Source: Vitis vinifera (lineage: Eukaryota; Streptophyta; Magnoliopsida; Vitales; Vitaceae). From it: a stretch of DNA of 64,000 bases. How positions within the stretch are numbered: position 1 is the stretch's first letter; the number at the start of each line of letters is the position of its first letter. A model generated the notes under the pieces. That model was not told where the DNA came from. It saw only the letters and a program-made list of their open reading frames with translations, and made no database searches. Below, piece by piece: positions 24,690 through 36,100 of this stretch. Location of the stretch: the NCBI RefSeq assembly GCF_030704535.1, contig NC_081811.1, positions 1,251,501 to 1,315,500 of the forward strand. The letters are read 5' to 3'. Made by a program: the position numbers and the translations under genes.

Positions 24690-24765
24690 CTTCCACCACC
24701 ACCATTGCCAGTGCCAGCCGAGACCCCCCACTGAATTTAGTATAAAAACCTAAACACTCTCATTT
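24690..24765 (+). repeat. Extra copy of part of the SULTR 5' leader
   Basis: CACCACCACCATTGCC, then GAATTTAGTATAAAAACC and AAACACTCTCAT, parallel 25577-25651 of the SULTR-B leader and about 1690-1772 of the SULTR-A leader. It lies about 0.97 kb upstream of the SULTR-B start codon, inside the AT-rich insertion, so a stretch of transporter leader was copied or moved into it. Confidence 0.7.
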
Positions 24766-25545
24766 TCATCAATTCAAAATGGATTCAAATTAACAAATAT
24801 TACCCAATAGAAATATCTTACGCATCATACACCCTACTTCAAAATTTCTAAATTAATAATCAGAACATAAGCACAATAAACCAAACCTAAATTTAATAAA
24901 TTAAAATAAATTTAATTAGATCTAAATTTAATATCTTATAATTCAAATCTAATTTAATATACAAACTCAAATCCACAACCAAAATCAACTCAATTTAATA
25001 TACAAATTCAAAATAACATTTAAAATATATCACAATTGTCTCATACTCAAATTAAATAATTTAAATGAGCAAAACTCATATAAGTTATAAACTAATCTAA
25101 CAAATTTCACCAAAAAATATGAACTCAAATTTTATATTAATTCATCAATCCAAATCTTACAAACAATAATTATTATTACAATCAAAGCAAGAAAAAATAA
25201 AATAAAATAAAATAAAGATAACACATACCTTAACTTTTGATTTTATATCAAGCTAGCCAGCCACATTATAAATATAAATAATGTTTATTGTTTTGGATTT
25301 ACACATATGTCATGCTTGCTTACATATAAATTATATGTCATTGTTGCCTGTTAAAACAACATATTAGTCAATAAAAAATATGTCATAGACCCTTTTTCTT
25401 GTAGTGTAGTCGTTAACAAACCAAGTGCGTTTCGTGAAACGGCTGTAAGAAATGGAAAGAATGGTAATGAACACAAAAAATCAAAGAATGGCTTGAACAG
25501 TGAGGCTGACTTTTAACTGATATGCGTGGTCCTTTCGCCAAACCC

Positions 25546-25555
25546 CTATATATCC
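25546..25555 (+). promoter_or_regulatory. Probable TATA box of SULTR-B
   Basis: CTATATATCC lies about 180 bp before the ATG. The flanking sequence is unlike the SULTR-A promoter; similarity between the two genes resumes just downstream, from about 25560. Confidence 0.5.
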
Positions 25556-25733
25556 CTCAGGCTCATCCACCACAATTACCACCACCACCACCATTACCGG
25601 TGGCCGCCGAGACCCACCTCTGTATTTAGTATCAAAACCTAAACACTCTCATTGCACGACATATATTTATCTAAGTGTTTGTTTGTTAGAAAACTGTGAT
25701 TCCTTGGTGTATTTTTATTTTTATTTTTTAAGT

Positions 25734-28700
25734 ATGAGCATGGGAAATGGTGACTACAAGTACCCAGCGGCGGGCGTGGAGTGCGCCCACCGTGTGGCGG
25801 TTCCACCTCCGCAGCCCTTCACGAAATCGCTCAAGACGTCTCTGAAAGAGACCTTCGTCCCCGATGATCCGCTTCGGCAATTCAAGAACCAGCCTGCTTC
25901 GAGGATATTCAGACTGGGACTTCAGTACCTTTTTCCCATCCTCGAATGGGGTCCTCGCTACAGCTTCCAGTTCCTCAAGGCCGACCTTATTTCCGGCATC
26001 ACCATCGCCAGCCTCGCCATCCCTCACGGGATCGCCAATCAACCTCCAATTCTCGGGCTATGTGAGTGTCACAGATTTTGATTCCGATTCAATCTTAACA
26101 TCCTTTTCACAGTTTTTGATAATGGGTATGTCCTGAAATGCAGATTCGAGCTTCGTACCGCCGCTGGTTTATGCTATGATGGGGAGCTCCAGAGACTTGG
26201 CTGTGGGGACAGTAGCAGTTGGATCGCTTATGATGGGTTCCATGCTGGGGAATGAAGTGAAGGCCAATGAACATCCCCAGACTTATCTTCACCTCGCTTT
26301 CCTAGCCACATTCTTTGCTGGAGTTTTTCAAGCTTCGCTTGGCCTTCTGAGGTGATGGCTCTCCATATATCTACGAGTTTTTTTTTTTTTTTTTGGATTT
26401 TTGCATGATTAAATTATAATAGCAATTGTTTTCTTTCATATATGGTTGGCTACCATAAACTTGAGTTGAAAACATTAACAGAAGTGGGTGTGGTGAATGG
26501 CAGGCTAGGGTTTGTGGTTGATTTTCTGTCGCATGGGACGAAAGTGGGTTTCATGGGAGGGGCTGCAACAGTTGTGTGTCTGCAACAGCTGAAAGGGATT
26601 CTGGGTCTCGACCATTTCACCCATGGCACTGATATCGTCTCTGTCATGCGTTCTGTCTTCACCCAAACACACCAGGTTTTTCCTTCTTCCCTTTCCCACC
26701 TGCTAAATCACCTATTTCTCAAAAACACTTATAATATTACACTTTTTCATAGGCTTACATAATAGTAATACAATACTGTACACACATCCATCTCCCTCCC
26801 TCTCTCTCTCTCTCTCCCTGTTGTAATAATTTTTAATACTACATGTGTTTTTATTATGGTTTTATTTTTGCAGTGGAGATGGGAAAGCGGAGTGATGGGG
26901 TGTTGTTTCCTTTTCTTCCTCATGCTTACAAAATACTTTGTAAGTAAACCCCCAACCCATATACCACCACTCACTCTTAAATTTCATCATTTAATTTCAT
27001 ATTATCAAGGTTAAAACTTACCTTTCAAGTACCCAATTAGTCTAAGTATGATCACTACAAGTGTTATTATTAAACAAAACAAAAAGAATGTTTCACAAAT
27101 TTGGGGACTTCCATCAACTTCTTGCTTTTTAAGAGATTTTAATTTTTTTTTTTTTTTTTTTTTTGCAAAAGGAGAAGTGTTAAAAGGGTATTTTAATTAG
27201 CATTTGCTTTTATAAAAAAAAATAATCAAATTGTTGACCAAGTAAAATATTAATCTTGCATTTTTTTTACTTGACTAATTGGTCATTATGCTTTATAATA
27301 AAAAATATTATTAGTTGAAATAAATAATTTTTATTTATTTTTAAATAAATTCTTTTGAAAAAAAAAACCCAATATGAAACTCATTCATTGACACTTGGGA
27401 TATTTATTATAAATGAGAATAGATTGAAAATTTGTCTTTATTAGATTAAATTCTATTTTCTTATAATTATTTTATCAAAAGGGTCAATAAAAACCTAATT
27501 TTTGAAATTTAATTTCTATCATTTTTTTTGGTATCATTTTGATAAAATATACATGCTATTTTCTTGTAAAAATAATTTTTTTTAAAAAAATTGTAAATAA
27601 ATATTTAAAATGATAAATGACATTTATGTCAAAAAAAAAGTTATTTTTTAAGTAAAAATATGAATTATTTTATCTTTTTAATTAAATATTTATTTTCTTA
27701 ATTCATTGACTTTCCTTTTTGTTTAAATTACTTGATTTTTTATTTTTATTTTTGTAGAGCAAGAGGAGACCCAAGTTCTTTTGGGTATCAGCAATGGCAC
27801 CACTGACGTCAGTGATACTAGGAAGTCTTCTCGTTTATCTCACCCGCGCTGATAGACACGGTGTCCAAGTGGTATGTCACCCATGGTGTTTTTGTGTCTC
27901 TCTCCATCTCGCATCCAAACAAATAAAAGCAACGGGTGACCCCTCCACCCCCGATAATAAACCTAATTCTACCATTATAAAAATATTATAATTATAGATA
28001 TATTGATATTTTAATTTTATAAATATATAGGGTATATTAAAGATGTATAAACAAATATTTTGATATAAAATATTGATTAACCTAAAATTAATTAAAACTT
28101 ATAAAAATAAAAATAAAATTCTTAAAATTAAAATTAAAAGTATAATGAATATTTCAAATCATTTTATTTAAGAAATTGATATATTTATAATATAATTTAT
28201 CATATTTCATATTAATATTATATAAATATAAATATATATTTATAATTAAATTATATCAAATATTATTCGATAATAATATTATGATATTTGATTATACTTT
28301 ATCTAATTTAAAAATATATTTAATATTAAAATTATAATTCATTTAATATATGTATAATTTTTAATATTTAATTAATATATTAATGATATTAAAAACATTA
28401 TAAAAAAATTATCATGATAATTTTTATATTTTTGATAATTAATTAAATGAAATATTAATTTGTTCATTAAAATATAATTTTAATATTATATTTATACGAT
28501 GAGTTTTAGGTTATATATATTTGATGCAATATTAATTATAAGGAGTAAGCTTGGCCCGGTTGCATGTTGAATATTTTACCTTTGACCTCACCACTCCACA
28601 TTGACCGTGGCAAAATGTCGTGATAAATTATGAAATATTGGCAAAATTCTCAATAAACTGACGAAATATCAGAATACCAATATTTCTCTCCTATATCGTG

Positions 28701-31369
28701 TCAAGATCTGCATAAATATCGTGATATTTTAATCCGTAATTGGAACACCACAAATCAAATCTACTGTGGGTTCCACTACTTGGACAACTCTGATTGGTGG
28801 GTGACCCTCATTTTTGTCACTTTCTTGCCGCTATGATTTCAATTATGTGAAGGCTCTGATCTGGTGTCTATCGTTGTGATTATCCTCAGATCGGAAACTT
28901 GAAGAAAGGTCTCAATCCACCCTCCCTCAGCGAACTACCTTTTGGATCGCCATATCTTTCAACTGCCATTAAAACCGGCATCGTCACTGGCATCATTGCT
29001 GCAGCAGTATGTTTCGTTTTATAAAAAATTACAAAACACATCATTATTATCTATCGATATTAATCTAACGTATCTTCCAGGTATAAGCTACAATAATGGT
29101 ATCCGGTTTTAATTTAGGGTTTTAGTGAATTTTTTAACCAATTTTAAAACAACCCCATCTATATATATTATAATATATAGAATGCCCCCAATTGACCACG
29201 CTTGACTAGATGAGTTTGATTGGTGAATATGAAGTGGGGTTTTGTCACCTAGTGGTCACTTAGGCTTGAGCGCTAGTCCAAATTCAATTTCATGGGTGAC
29301 CTTAGCTTTAAGGTTTATATAGCTAAGTGGTGGTTACTTGGACTCTTTATGCACCCACTTGGTCCGACCGCATCGGGCTCTTTATGGTAACAGCTGCAGG
29401 TGAGTGCGTGAATCATGGAACCTGGGTTAACATTTGGTATATTGTTGGGTGCATTGCCGCTACCCAAATAATGCTAATGTACCCAGATGAATCTTTCTGT
29501 TTATGGGTCAGGCTTGGTCGCAGCCTTGAAAGAAAAACTTTTCCGGATTTCTGTATTTTCTGAATTGTTTTTCCAACAGATATTTTAAACGAGCTTTAAT
29601 CGATGATGATGCTGAATAATGCAGGAAGGAATAGCAGTGGGGAGAAGCTTTGCCATGTCTAAGAACTACCATATTGATGGGAACAAAGAGATGATTGCTT
29701 TTGGGATGATGAACATTGCTGGCTCTTGCACTTCTTGCTACCTCACCACGGGTATAATTTGACATTTTTTCGATTATTAAGTCTGTAGGATAAGCAAATC
29801 ACGAGAATTAAGCATAGTCTGTGGATGAAATTGCAGGGCTATTTTCGAGATCAGAAGTGAACTTCAATGCAGGGTGCAAGACAGCAGTGTCAAACATTGT
29901 GATGGCAATGGCAGTGATGATCACACTGTTGTTCCTCACACCACTGCTCCATTACACTCCCATAGTGGTGCTGTCCTCCATTAGCATAGCTGCAATGCTT
30001 GGCCTCATAGACTATGATGCAGCCATCCACCTCTGGAAGGTGGACAAATTCGACTTCATAGTCTGCATGACCGCATACATTGGCGTGGGATTTGGCAGCG
30101 TGGAGATCGGCCTAGTCCTACCTGTATGACTCCATACCACTCACTTAACTTGTCTTACTCTTAGAGTAGTGCATTTGATACTGATTTTAAAAAACCTTTC
30201 TAATCTTTTTAACATTAAATGATATTAGAAAGATTAGAAACGGTTTTTAAAATCACTGTCGAGCAAACTCTTACTCAGCCCCACATTTAAATAAATTCTA
30301 CTCCTACTCACTCAGCCTCACATTTGTTCCCAAACGCAGGTTGCCATATCTCTCCTCAGGATGCTTCTCTTTGTGGCCAGGCCAAGGACTTCGGTGCTTG
30401 GGAACATTCCCAACTCCAAAATATACAGAAGTGTTGATCAATACCCAGCTGCAAGCACAGTTCCAGGATTTCTCATACTTGAGATTGATGCCCCCATTTG
30501 CTTCGCCAATGCAGGCTATCTGAGAGAAAGGTATGATATATATATATATATATATATATAGACATACATAAAGAGAGTGGAATAACCCACTCAAAACTGT
30601 TTACATATTATCCGCTTTCAGTTCAAAGGGCTCTCACGGTTTTAAAAATGAGTTTTAAGTTGAGAAAATTTCATACATGTATAGTATCATTATGTCTCAT
30701 TAGATTGGGGACCAATGGAAAAATACCCTAAACAAATCCTCACATCAAAGTTGGAAATTAGGTCTAAAACCATTTACAATAAAACCCTTCATATTATGTA
30801 GATATTGTCTACTCTACACCTAAGAACCTTTATGATTTTAAAATGTAATTATTTAGTTACGAAGAATTCATAAATATCATAAAAAGTTTCCATGGTTTAT
30901 GAGTCAAAGAAATGACAAGGGGACTGGCTTTTCCCTTTGTTAGGATATCGAGATGGATCGAAGAGGAGGAAGACAAGCTGGAGGCAGCTGGAGAATCCAG
31001 TTTACAGTATGTTATACTTGCCATGGGGGCTGTTGGTAACATTGACACAAGTGGGATTAGCATGCTTGAGGAGGTGAAGAAGAGCACGGAAAGAAGGGGG
31101 CTCAAGGTAATTCATTACTTAATTAACCTAAATCTTCAAATTCCGCTCAAGAACACAAGGCAAAACTAACGTTAATTTTGGGTTTTTCGCAGCTTGTACT
31201 GGCAAATCCAGGAGGGGAAGTGATAAAGAAGATGAACAAGTCCAAGTTTATAGGGGTATTAGGGCACGAGTGGATATATCTGACAGTGGGAGAGGCTGTG
31301 GGAGCATGTAACTTCATGCTTCATACATGCAAGCCAGAGGCTATGGCTGATGATTCAAGCATGGTTTGA
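25734..31369 (+). CDS. SULTR3;1-like: SULTR-B: SULTR3;1-like paralogue, open frame with altered key sites
   Basis: Exons: 25734-26061, 26144-26351, 26504-26675, 26874-26939, 27758-27871, 28890-29006, 29625-29751, 29837-30123, 30340-30530, 30944-31106, 31193-31369. They total 1950 bp (649 residues), and the frame is open throughout. Compared with SULTR-A, a clean 15-bp deletion removes residues SYAKL of helix 1, and the preceding conserved Gln is His (PHGIANQPP instead of PQGISYAKLANLPP). Around the Ser-Arg pair the motif is GLFSRSEVN instead of GPFSRSAVN. In the STAS core, ILDMGAV is ILAMGAV. In related transporters these positions are near or part of the anion site, so ordinary sulfate transport is doubtful. 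Splice sites all remain GT-AG. It may be expressed and neofunctional, or decaying without a frameshift yet. Family identity is firm; function is inferred. Confidence 0.88.
27955..28745. other. ~790-bp AT-rich insertion in SULTR-B intron 5
   Basis: Intron 5 is 1018 bp here and 258 bp in SULTR-A. The extra part is over four-fifths A/T, and its right end has ATATTTC / GATATTT-type short repeats. No clear terminal repeats or target duplication were found. The sequence on both sides aligns with SULTR-A intron 5. Confidence 0.65.
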
Positions 31370-31585
31370 GTTAATAGAGATCAGTGGAGAAGGAACAGCA
31401 CCCGAAGAATTTGGAATAATAACTTATCAGATATAGCTCATAAAGTTGTACCAAGTTGGTGAAAGTTGGAGGTTTTTTCATAACTTATCAGATATGTATG
31501 TAATACAGGAGATCAGTAGACATGGAAAGTAGCATTTTGGGGTTGTGTGGAGAATGCCACTAGGCTATGCTGTCCTCCCCATCTA

Positions 31586-31591
31586 AATAAA
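31586..31591 (+). terminator. Poly(A) signal of SULTR-B
   Basis: AATAAA lies about 217 bp after the stop codon, at the place equivalent to the SULTR-A signal. Similarity between the two blocks ends about 25 bp later. Confidence 0.6.
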
Positions 31592-31619
31592 TTGTAATTT
31601 TTCTAACATTTGTGTTGGT

Positions 31620-32640
31620 GACCATTTTCATTCTCTTTACTGTATTTGCTTGTTTAAATATTCAGTTTGGATGTGCTCAGGCTGTGAATTCAAAATTGGC
31701 AGGTTTTTGGAGTAGACAGCAAGACCATTGAGGGTGTTGTGCATTTGATTCACAAGAAATGACCAAACCACTTCAAGTGAACCTTTATGTGTTGTCCGGC
31801 CAAATCCTCCAGGTAGGGTTTATGCCCAGTTTCTAGTCTTGCAGGTGATGCTCTATGCCTGTAGATGGTACTTTCATCATCTGTGATACAGAGTGTGATC
31901 TTGAGCTGTTGCAGCTAAACATTTATTCAAATGCATCATAGAAGAACACGAGAAACCGAGGATTTTATGCAGAATTTTGCCTCTGTGGCTTAATGTTAAA
32001 CCTGTCAAGCTTCCTCTCTTCCCTCACCAACTCCCCCTACAATTGTTGTTATCATCACCACCATCTTAGTAAATTCTAGTTGAAAGCTAGTCTGGGAAGG
32101 CCATTATGCACCCAGGGCCATGGCTGAAATGGTATCCTGGGTTTTGATCAGGTCCTGCAGCCTAAAATGGTCATTGAAATCACTGAGAACTTCAGAGATT
32201 AATAGAAATAATCAAAAGAAAAAGTCTATTAATCCCTAAATGATTTTGATCTTTTTCTTTCTTTGGTTCGTAACTTCATATAATGTTTTCAATTTCCTGA
32301 TGTAGCTTGGTATAACCTATTTTGCAGAAACCCAAGACCCGCAAAGAGAGAATGCCTACCACCATAACTAAGTTGGAAATCCCCCCATCCCAGCACCCAA
32401 AACAAAAACAAAAGAGGTTGGGACTGATGACCACACAGGTTGATTACCACCATACCCCCTAGATGGTGCACAGAAACGAGTAAGCTCCCTCAATTAGAAG
32501 CTGCTTAATTTTGCCAAGAAATCGGAAAAACATAAAGAGAAAGTAATCTTATAACAAGTTTGGATTCATCTGGCTATTGTGGGATAGCAATGCTACCACA
32601 TATACCATCTAGATTCTAGGCAATCAAACCGGCATAACAT
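31620..32640. other. Intergenic DNA between convergent SULTR-B and NET1
   Basis: Composition is near that of transcribed DNA rather than the surrounding AT-rich filler. One possible orphan terminal exon is at about 31704-31762 on +: after a TTGGCAG acceptor-like site, a 19-codon frame ends in TGA. No upstream exons for it were found. NET1 3' UTR may extend into the right part. Confidence 0.4.
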
Positions 32641-33113
32641 TTTTTCTCTATAAAAGAACAAAAAATTTGCATTACAAATTTAAACTCATAACAAGGGCCA
32701 TTACAAGTAATTCTGCCTTAAAAATATTACCAAAATGCGTCGAATTCCCCTGCGCAAACTGGTGGGCATGAAAGAGCATTACCTTGGCAGACAGCTTTAT
32801 ATACAGAGTAGCAAACTGTGTAACACAGTAACACACAATTGGCATTGATAGCCTTGAAAAGAAGTTTCTGATGAAGATTTGATTCATTTATTTAAGATCA
32901 AAGGAAACAAGCTCCCTGAGAGCAGCTTCTTTTGATTAGATAGGGCCTGACATGTACAACAGTTTCTCTAAATTGATGATCGGTTTGTGTCTAAGTAAAC
33001 CAAAGGAACGCATGTAGGTCTTCAACATCTCCTATGAAGGAAAATTTTAAAACAAAACTACTGTCCCATTATCTTAAACTCTACTGATTATTTGTTGATG
33101 GGAATGTATTACC

Positions 33114-36100
33114 TCAATCTCCAGTAGTTGGAGACTGGACACACGAACAAAAGTGAGCTTTCTTTCGCTTGTGGGTGGTTCTTCTCCCACCATAGAGATA
33201 ATCTCGCAAGAGAACCCTTCTCTTTGGCTCTGAAATTCTGGTTTTGGCTTTGCTTTCTTTTTCATCATCAAGCTTCAGTAAAAGAAACTGTATTCTCTGC
33301 ACTTCCAACTGCAACCGCCCAATTTTTTCAGACCCTTTTCGTGCCTGTTCTGAAATTCTCCCTCGTCTGACACTCCGACTCTCTTCCAACTCCATTGCAG
33401 GTTTCCCATCAGAAAGGGAATTATCTTCAATGTTCTTCGTTAATTTGCTATTGCTATCACACAACTTGAGGATGGCCCCCTCGACTTCTTCCAGCTGCCC
33501 CTTCACAGTATCATATTCAATACCTTTTACATTTCTGCTATCCTCAGTAAACTGCACCTTCTTTTTCAGATCTTGCACAGTTATTTGAAGGTTGGTCAAT
33601 TTCTGGGCATCAGAAGCAAGTCTCTCCAGTGTCTTCCTCTTGTTCCCTTCTTGACCAGGCTCCACAAATCTCTTGGAGATCTCTAATTTGTCCACCCCCA
33701 ACTCCTTCTCAACCATTATTTCTGAAGACGGATGTTCACTCTTGTGTCCCTCAGCCACAACTTGATGGTATCCAACAGGTGCAGTAGCCCCTTTATGTGC
33801 CTTGGCAACTGTCAGAGCAATACTGCCGTTCAGATCAGTGGTTTCCCACAACTCAAGCATCTGATCATCAACTTCAGCAGTCTCTCTTCTGCTTATCCCA
33901 TAGGATGAACATTCAGATATCTGATCAAGCATAATGTCTTTCGTGTGCAGCTTTCGATCATCACAGGTCCCATCCCCAAGTTCCTCCTCTTCCTGTTGTG
34001 GATTAAGATGCCTGCTTGTTTGAATGTTTTCTCGACGAAAACTTCTTTGAGATTTCAACTCTTCAATCTGTTTCATTGCAGCCTCTAATTTGGCATTGGT
34101 GTCTAAGTGTTCCTCCAATGCTAGCCTTTCCATTTCAATCAATCCCTTCTCAATGGCTTTAATCCTGGTTTGCAAATCCTGCAAATCTGAATTTCCCTCT
34201 GGCACCATGGCAATTTGATTTTCGCTGCAGTCTTGACTGCGTTCAACATGCAGGTGACCCACCAATTTAGCATCCTGGAAAAGAAGTGAACAATGAATAA
34301 GACGGTTTCAATTCACCACCTAAAACCACATGTACTTTTTACAGGTAGCATGGTTGGAAACTTGGAGCCTTCGTCCTAAGTCTAAAAGCATCCCATTATC
34401 TCTGGCCCAATGTGATCAGGGTAGATCCAGCAACTGTTTCAACAAGTTTCTGGAGTGCTAAATTACTGAATTTGTTGAAATATTTACAAAGAAACCTAGA
34501 CTTTAGTGAAACAAAGTAACGAATACATTGTATTTTGTTTGAAGGAGATTGAGTTATCAAGAAGCTAGACAATTTCAGCAAATCAAGTATTAGACTACTA
34601 GAGAGCCCCTAAAAATTTATAATTTCTCTGACAGCCAACCAATTCAAATTTAACTACACTAAAATTAAAAAGACTTGAATAAATAACCAAGTTTTCTGAA
34701 AGGACTGCCAGTGAGAAAAATATGGTGATGACTCGAAGGGAGCCGGAAGGGAAGCCCAAAAATTAAGAACATAAAACAAAAATGCAATAAGAGATCACTT
34801 CACATATTAGTATGGGACTTTGAGAATATTGGTTGAGGCTTGAAAAGTTCAGATCACTTCAATTTCCAGACCAAGTCAAGTTTAATTAGTGGAGCAAATT
34901 CAGAGTCAGATAAATAAGGATTACCTTTTTATCCTTGGTGTCTGCTTGATGAAGATTAGTATGTGAAAGGGTACGATTTTCCAAAGCAGCGACAGAATCC
35001 CTCAGACAAATGATGGTCGGGGTATATGCAGCCAACTGAGTTTTTAGTCCTCCATTTTCACCTTCCAATTTGTTAACTCTTTCTTTCAGCAGCTCAATCT
35101 CCCTACTTCTAGAATTACTTATATTTTCAAGGCTCTTACATGCTTCAATAAGCTCATGCACCTTCTCCTTGAACAATGCTTCATGAACAGTGGAGATCTG
35201 AAGTTCACCAAAGAATGTTGCTGCTTGAGTTTCCCATAGCTCAATCTCCATATTTTTCAGATGACTTCTGTTTTCAAGGCCCTCACATGCTATGATAAGC
35301 TCATGCACCTTCTCTTCAAAAAATGCTTCACGAACATTGGAGATTTGAAGTTCACTAAAGAATGCTGCAGCTTGAGTTTCCCACAGTTCAACTTCATCTC
35401 TTCCCCTTTGCAAATCATGATTCAAGGTTTCCTCTCTAACTTTAGCTTCTTCAATTTCTTCACACAACTTCCACAATTTGGCCTCCAAACCCCTATTCAC
35501 TTCACGAAGGCATCCATTCTGCTTCTTTTGATGATCATTCTCTTCAGATAGTTTTAGGATCTGCTTCTCCTGATCTTCTCTTATCACCTTAACCTCATCA
35601 CATTCACTCTTCACAACTTCCACTGTTTTATGCAACTCCGCCTTCTCATCCTGCAAAGCACTGAGCTTCTGGCCTGCTTCAAGAAGTTCCGTTTCCTTCC
35701 GAGACAATATATCCCTTCCATTTTCAATTTCATGATTCAACTGATCAGCGAAAGACCTGACAGTGTTCAGCTCATTTTCTGACTTCTCCAATGAATCCTT
35801 GAGATGAAAATTCTCCATTTCTACCATTCCCAACTTCCCCTCCATTGTCCTCACCTTCTCCTCAAGGGCATAGTTCACATTATGAAGTTCCTCAAGATTT
35901 TGACCAAGCTCTTTTAGTTGAACAGATTTCTCAGTGATAAAGTCTTTGAAAATCAAAGAAAGGTTACTTAGAGATATTGTTTCACCAAAGACAACCCAGT
36001 TTTCTTCTTCTAGGATGCGTTTCTCCTCCTCCAAGGATAAGAACTTCTTTGACAAAGATCCTTTTTCTTCAAGAATCAAAGAATTCTCTTTCTGCAAATT

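Larger units (their letters stand above)
23993..25222. repeat. Direct repeat pair (23993-24373 and 24793-25222)
   Basis: Both copies run from AACAAATATTACCCAATAG-like sequence to CAATCAAAGCAAGAAAAAA in the same order, with a ~45-bp internal duplication in the second. They flank the 37-bp array and the SULTR-leader-like fragment, as if that central part lay between two copies of one element segment. Confidence 0.75.
22506..25407. mobile_element. AT-rich insertion upstream of SULTR-B ending in a CACTA-type terminus
   Basis: This DNA has no counterpart before SULTR-A. Its right edge reads (reverse complement) CACTACAAGAAAAAGG, the typical end of CACTA elements, with three TATGTCAT-type subterminal motifs in the last ~110 bp. 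No matching left end was found, so this is a truncated element or one end of a larger, rearranged one. Inside are a ~400-bp direct repeat, a 37-bp tandem array and a fragment resembling the SULTR leader. Confidence 0.5.

Noticed and set aside
24380-24745. 121-codon frame with His/Lys-rich repeats
   Set aside because: It is built from the 37-bp array and A-rich DNA, with no family resemblance. Repeat indels shift the pattern between frames.
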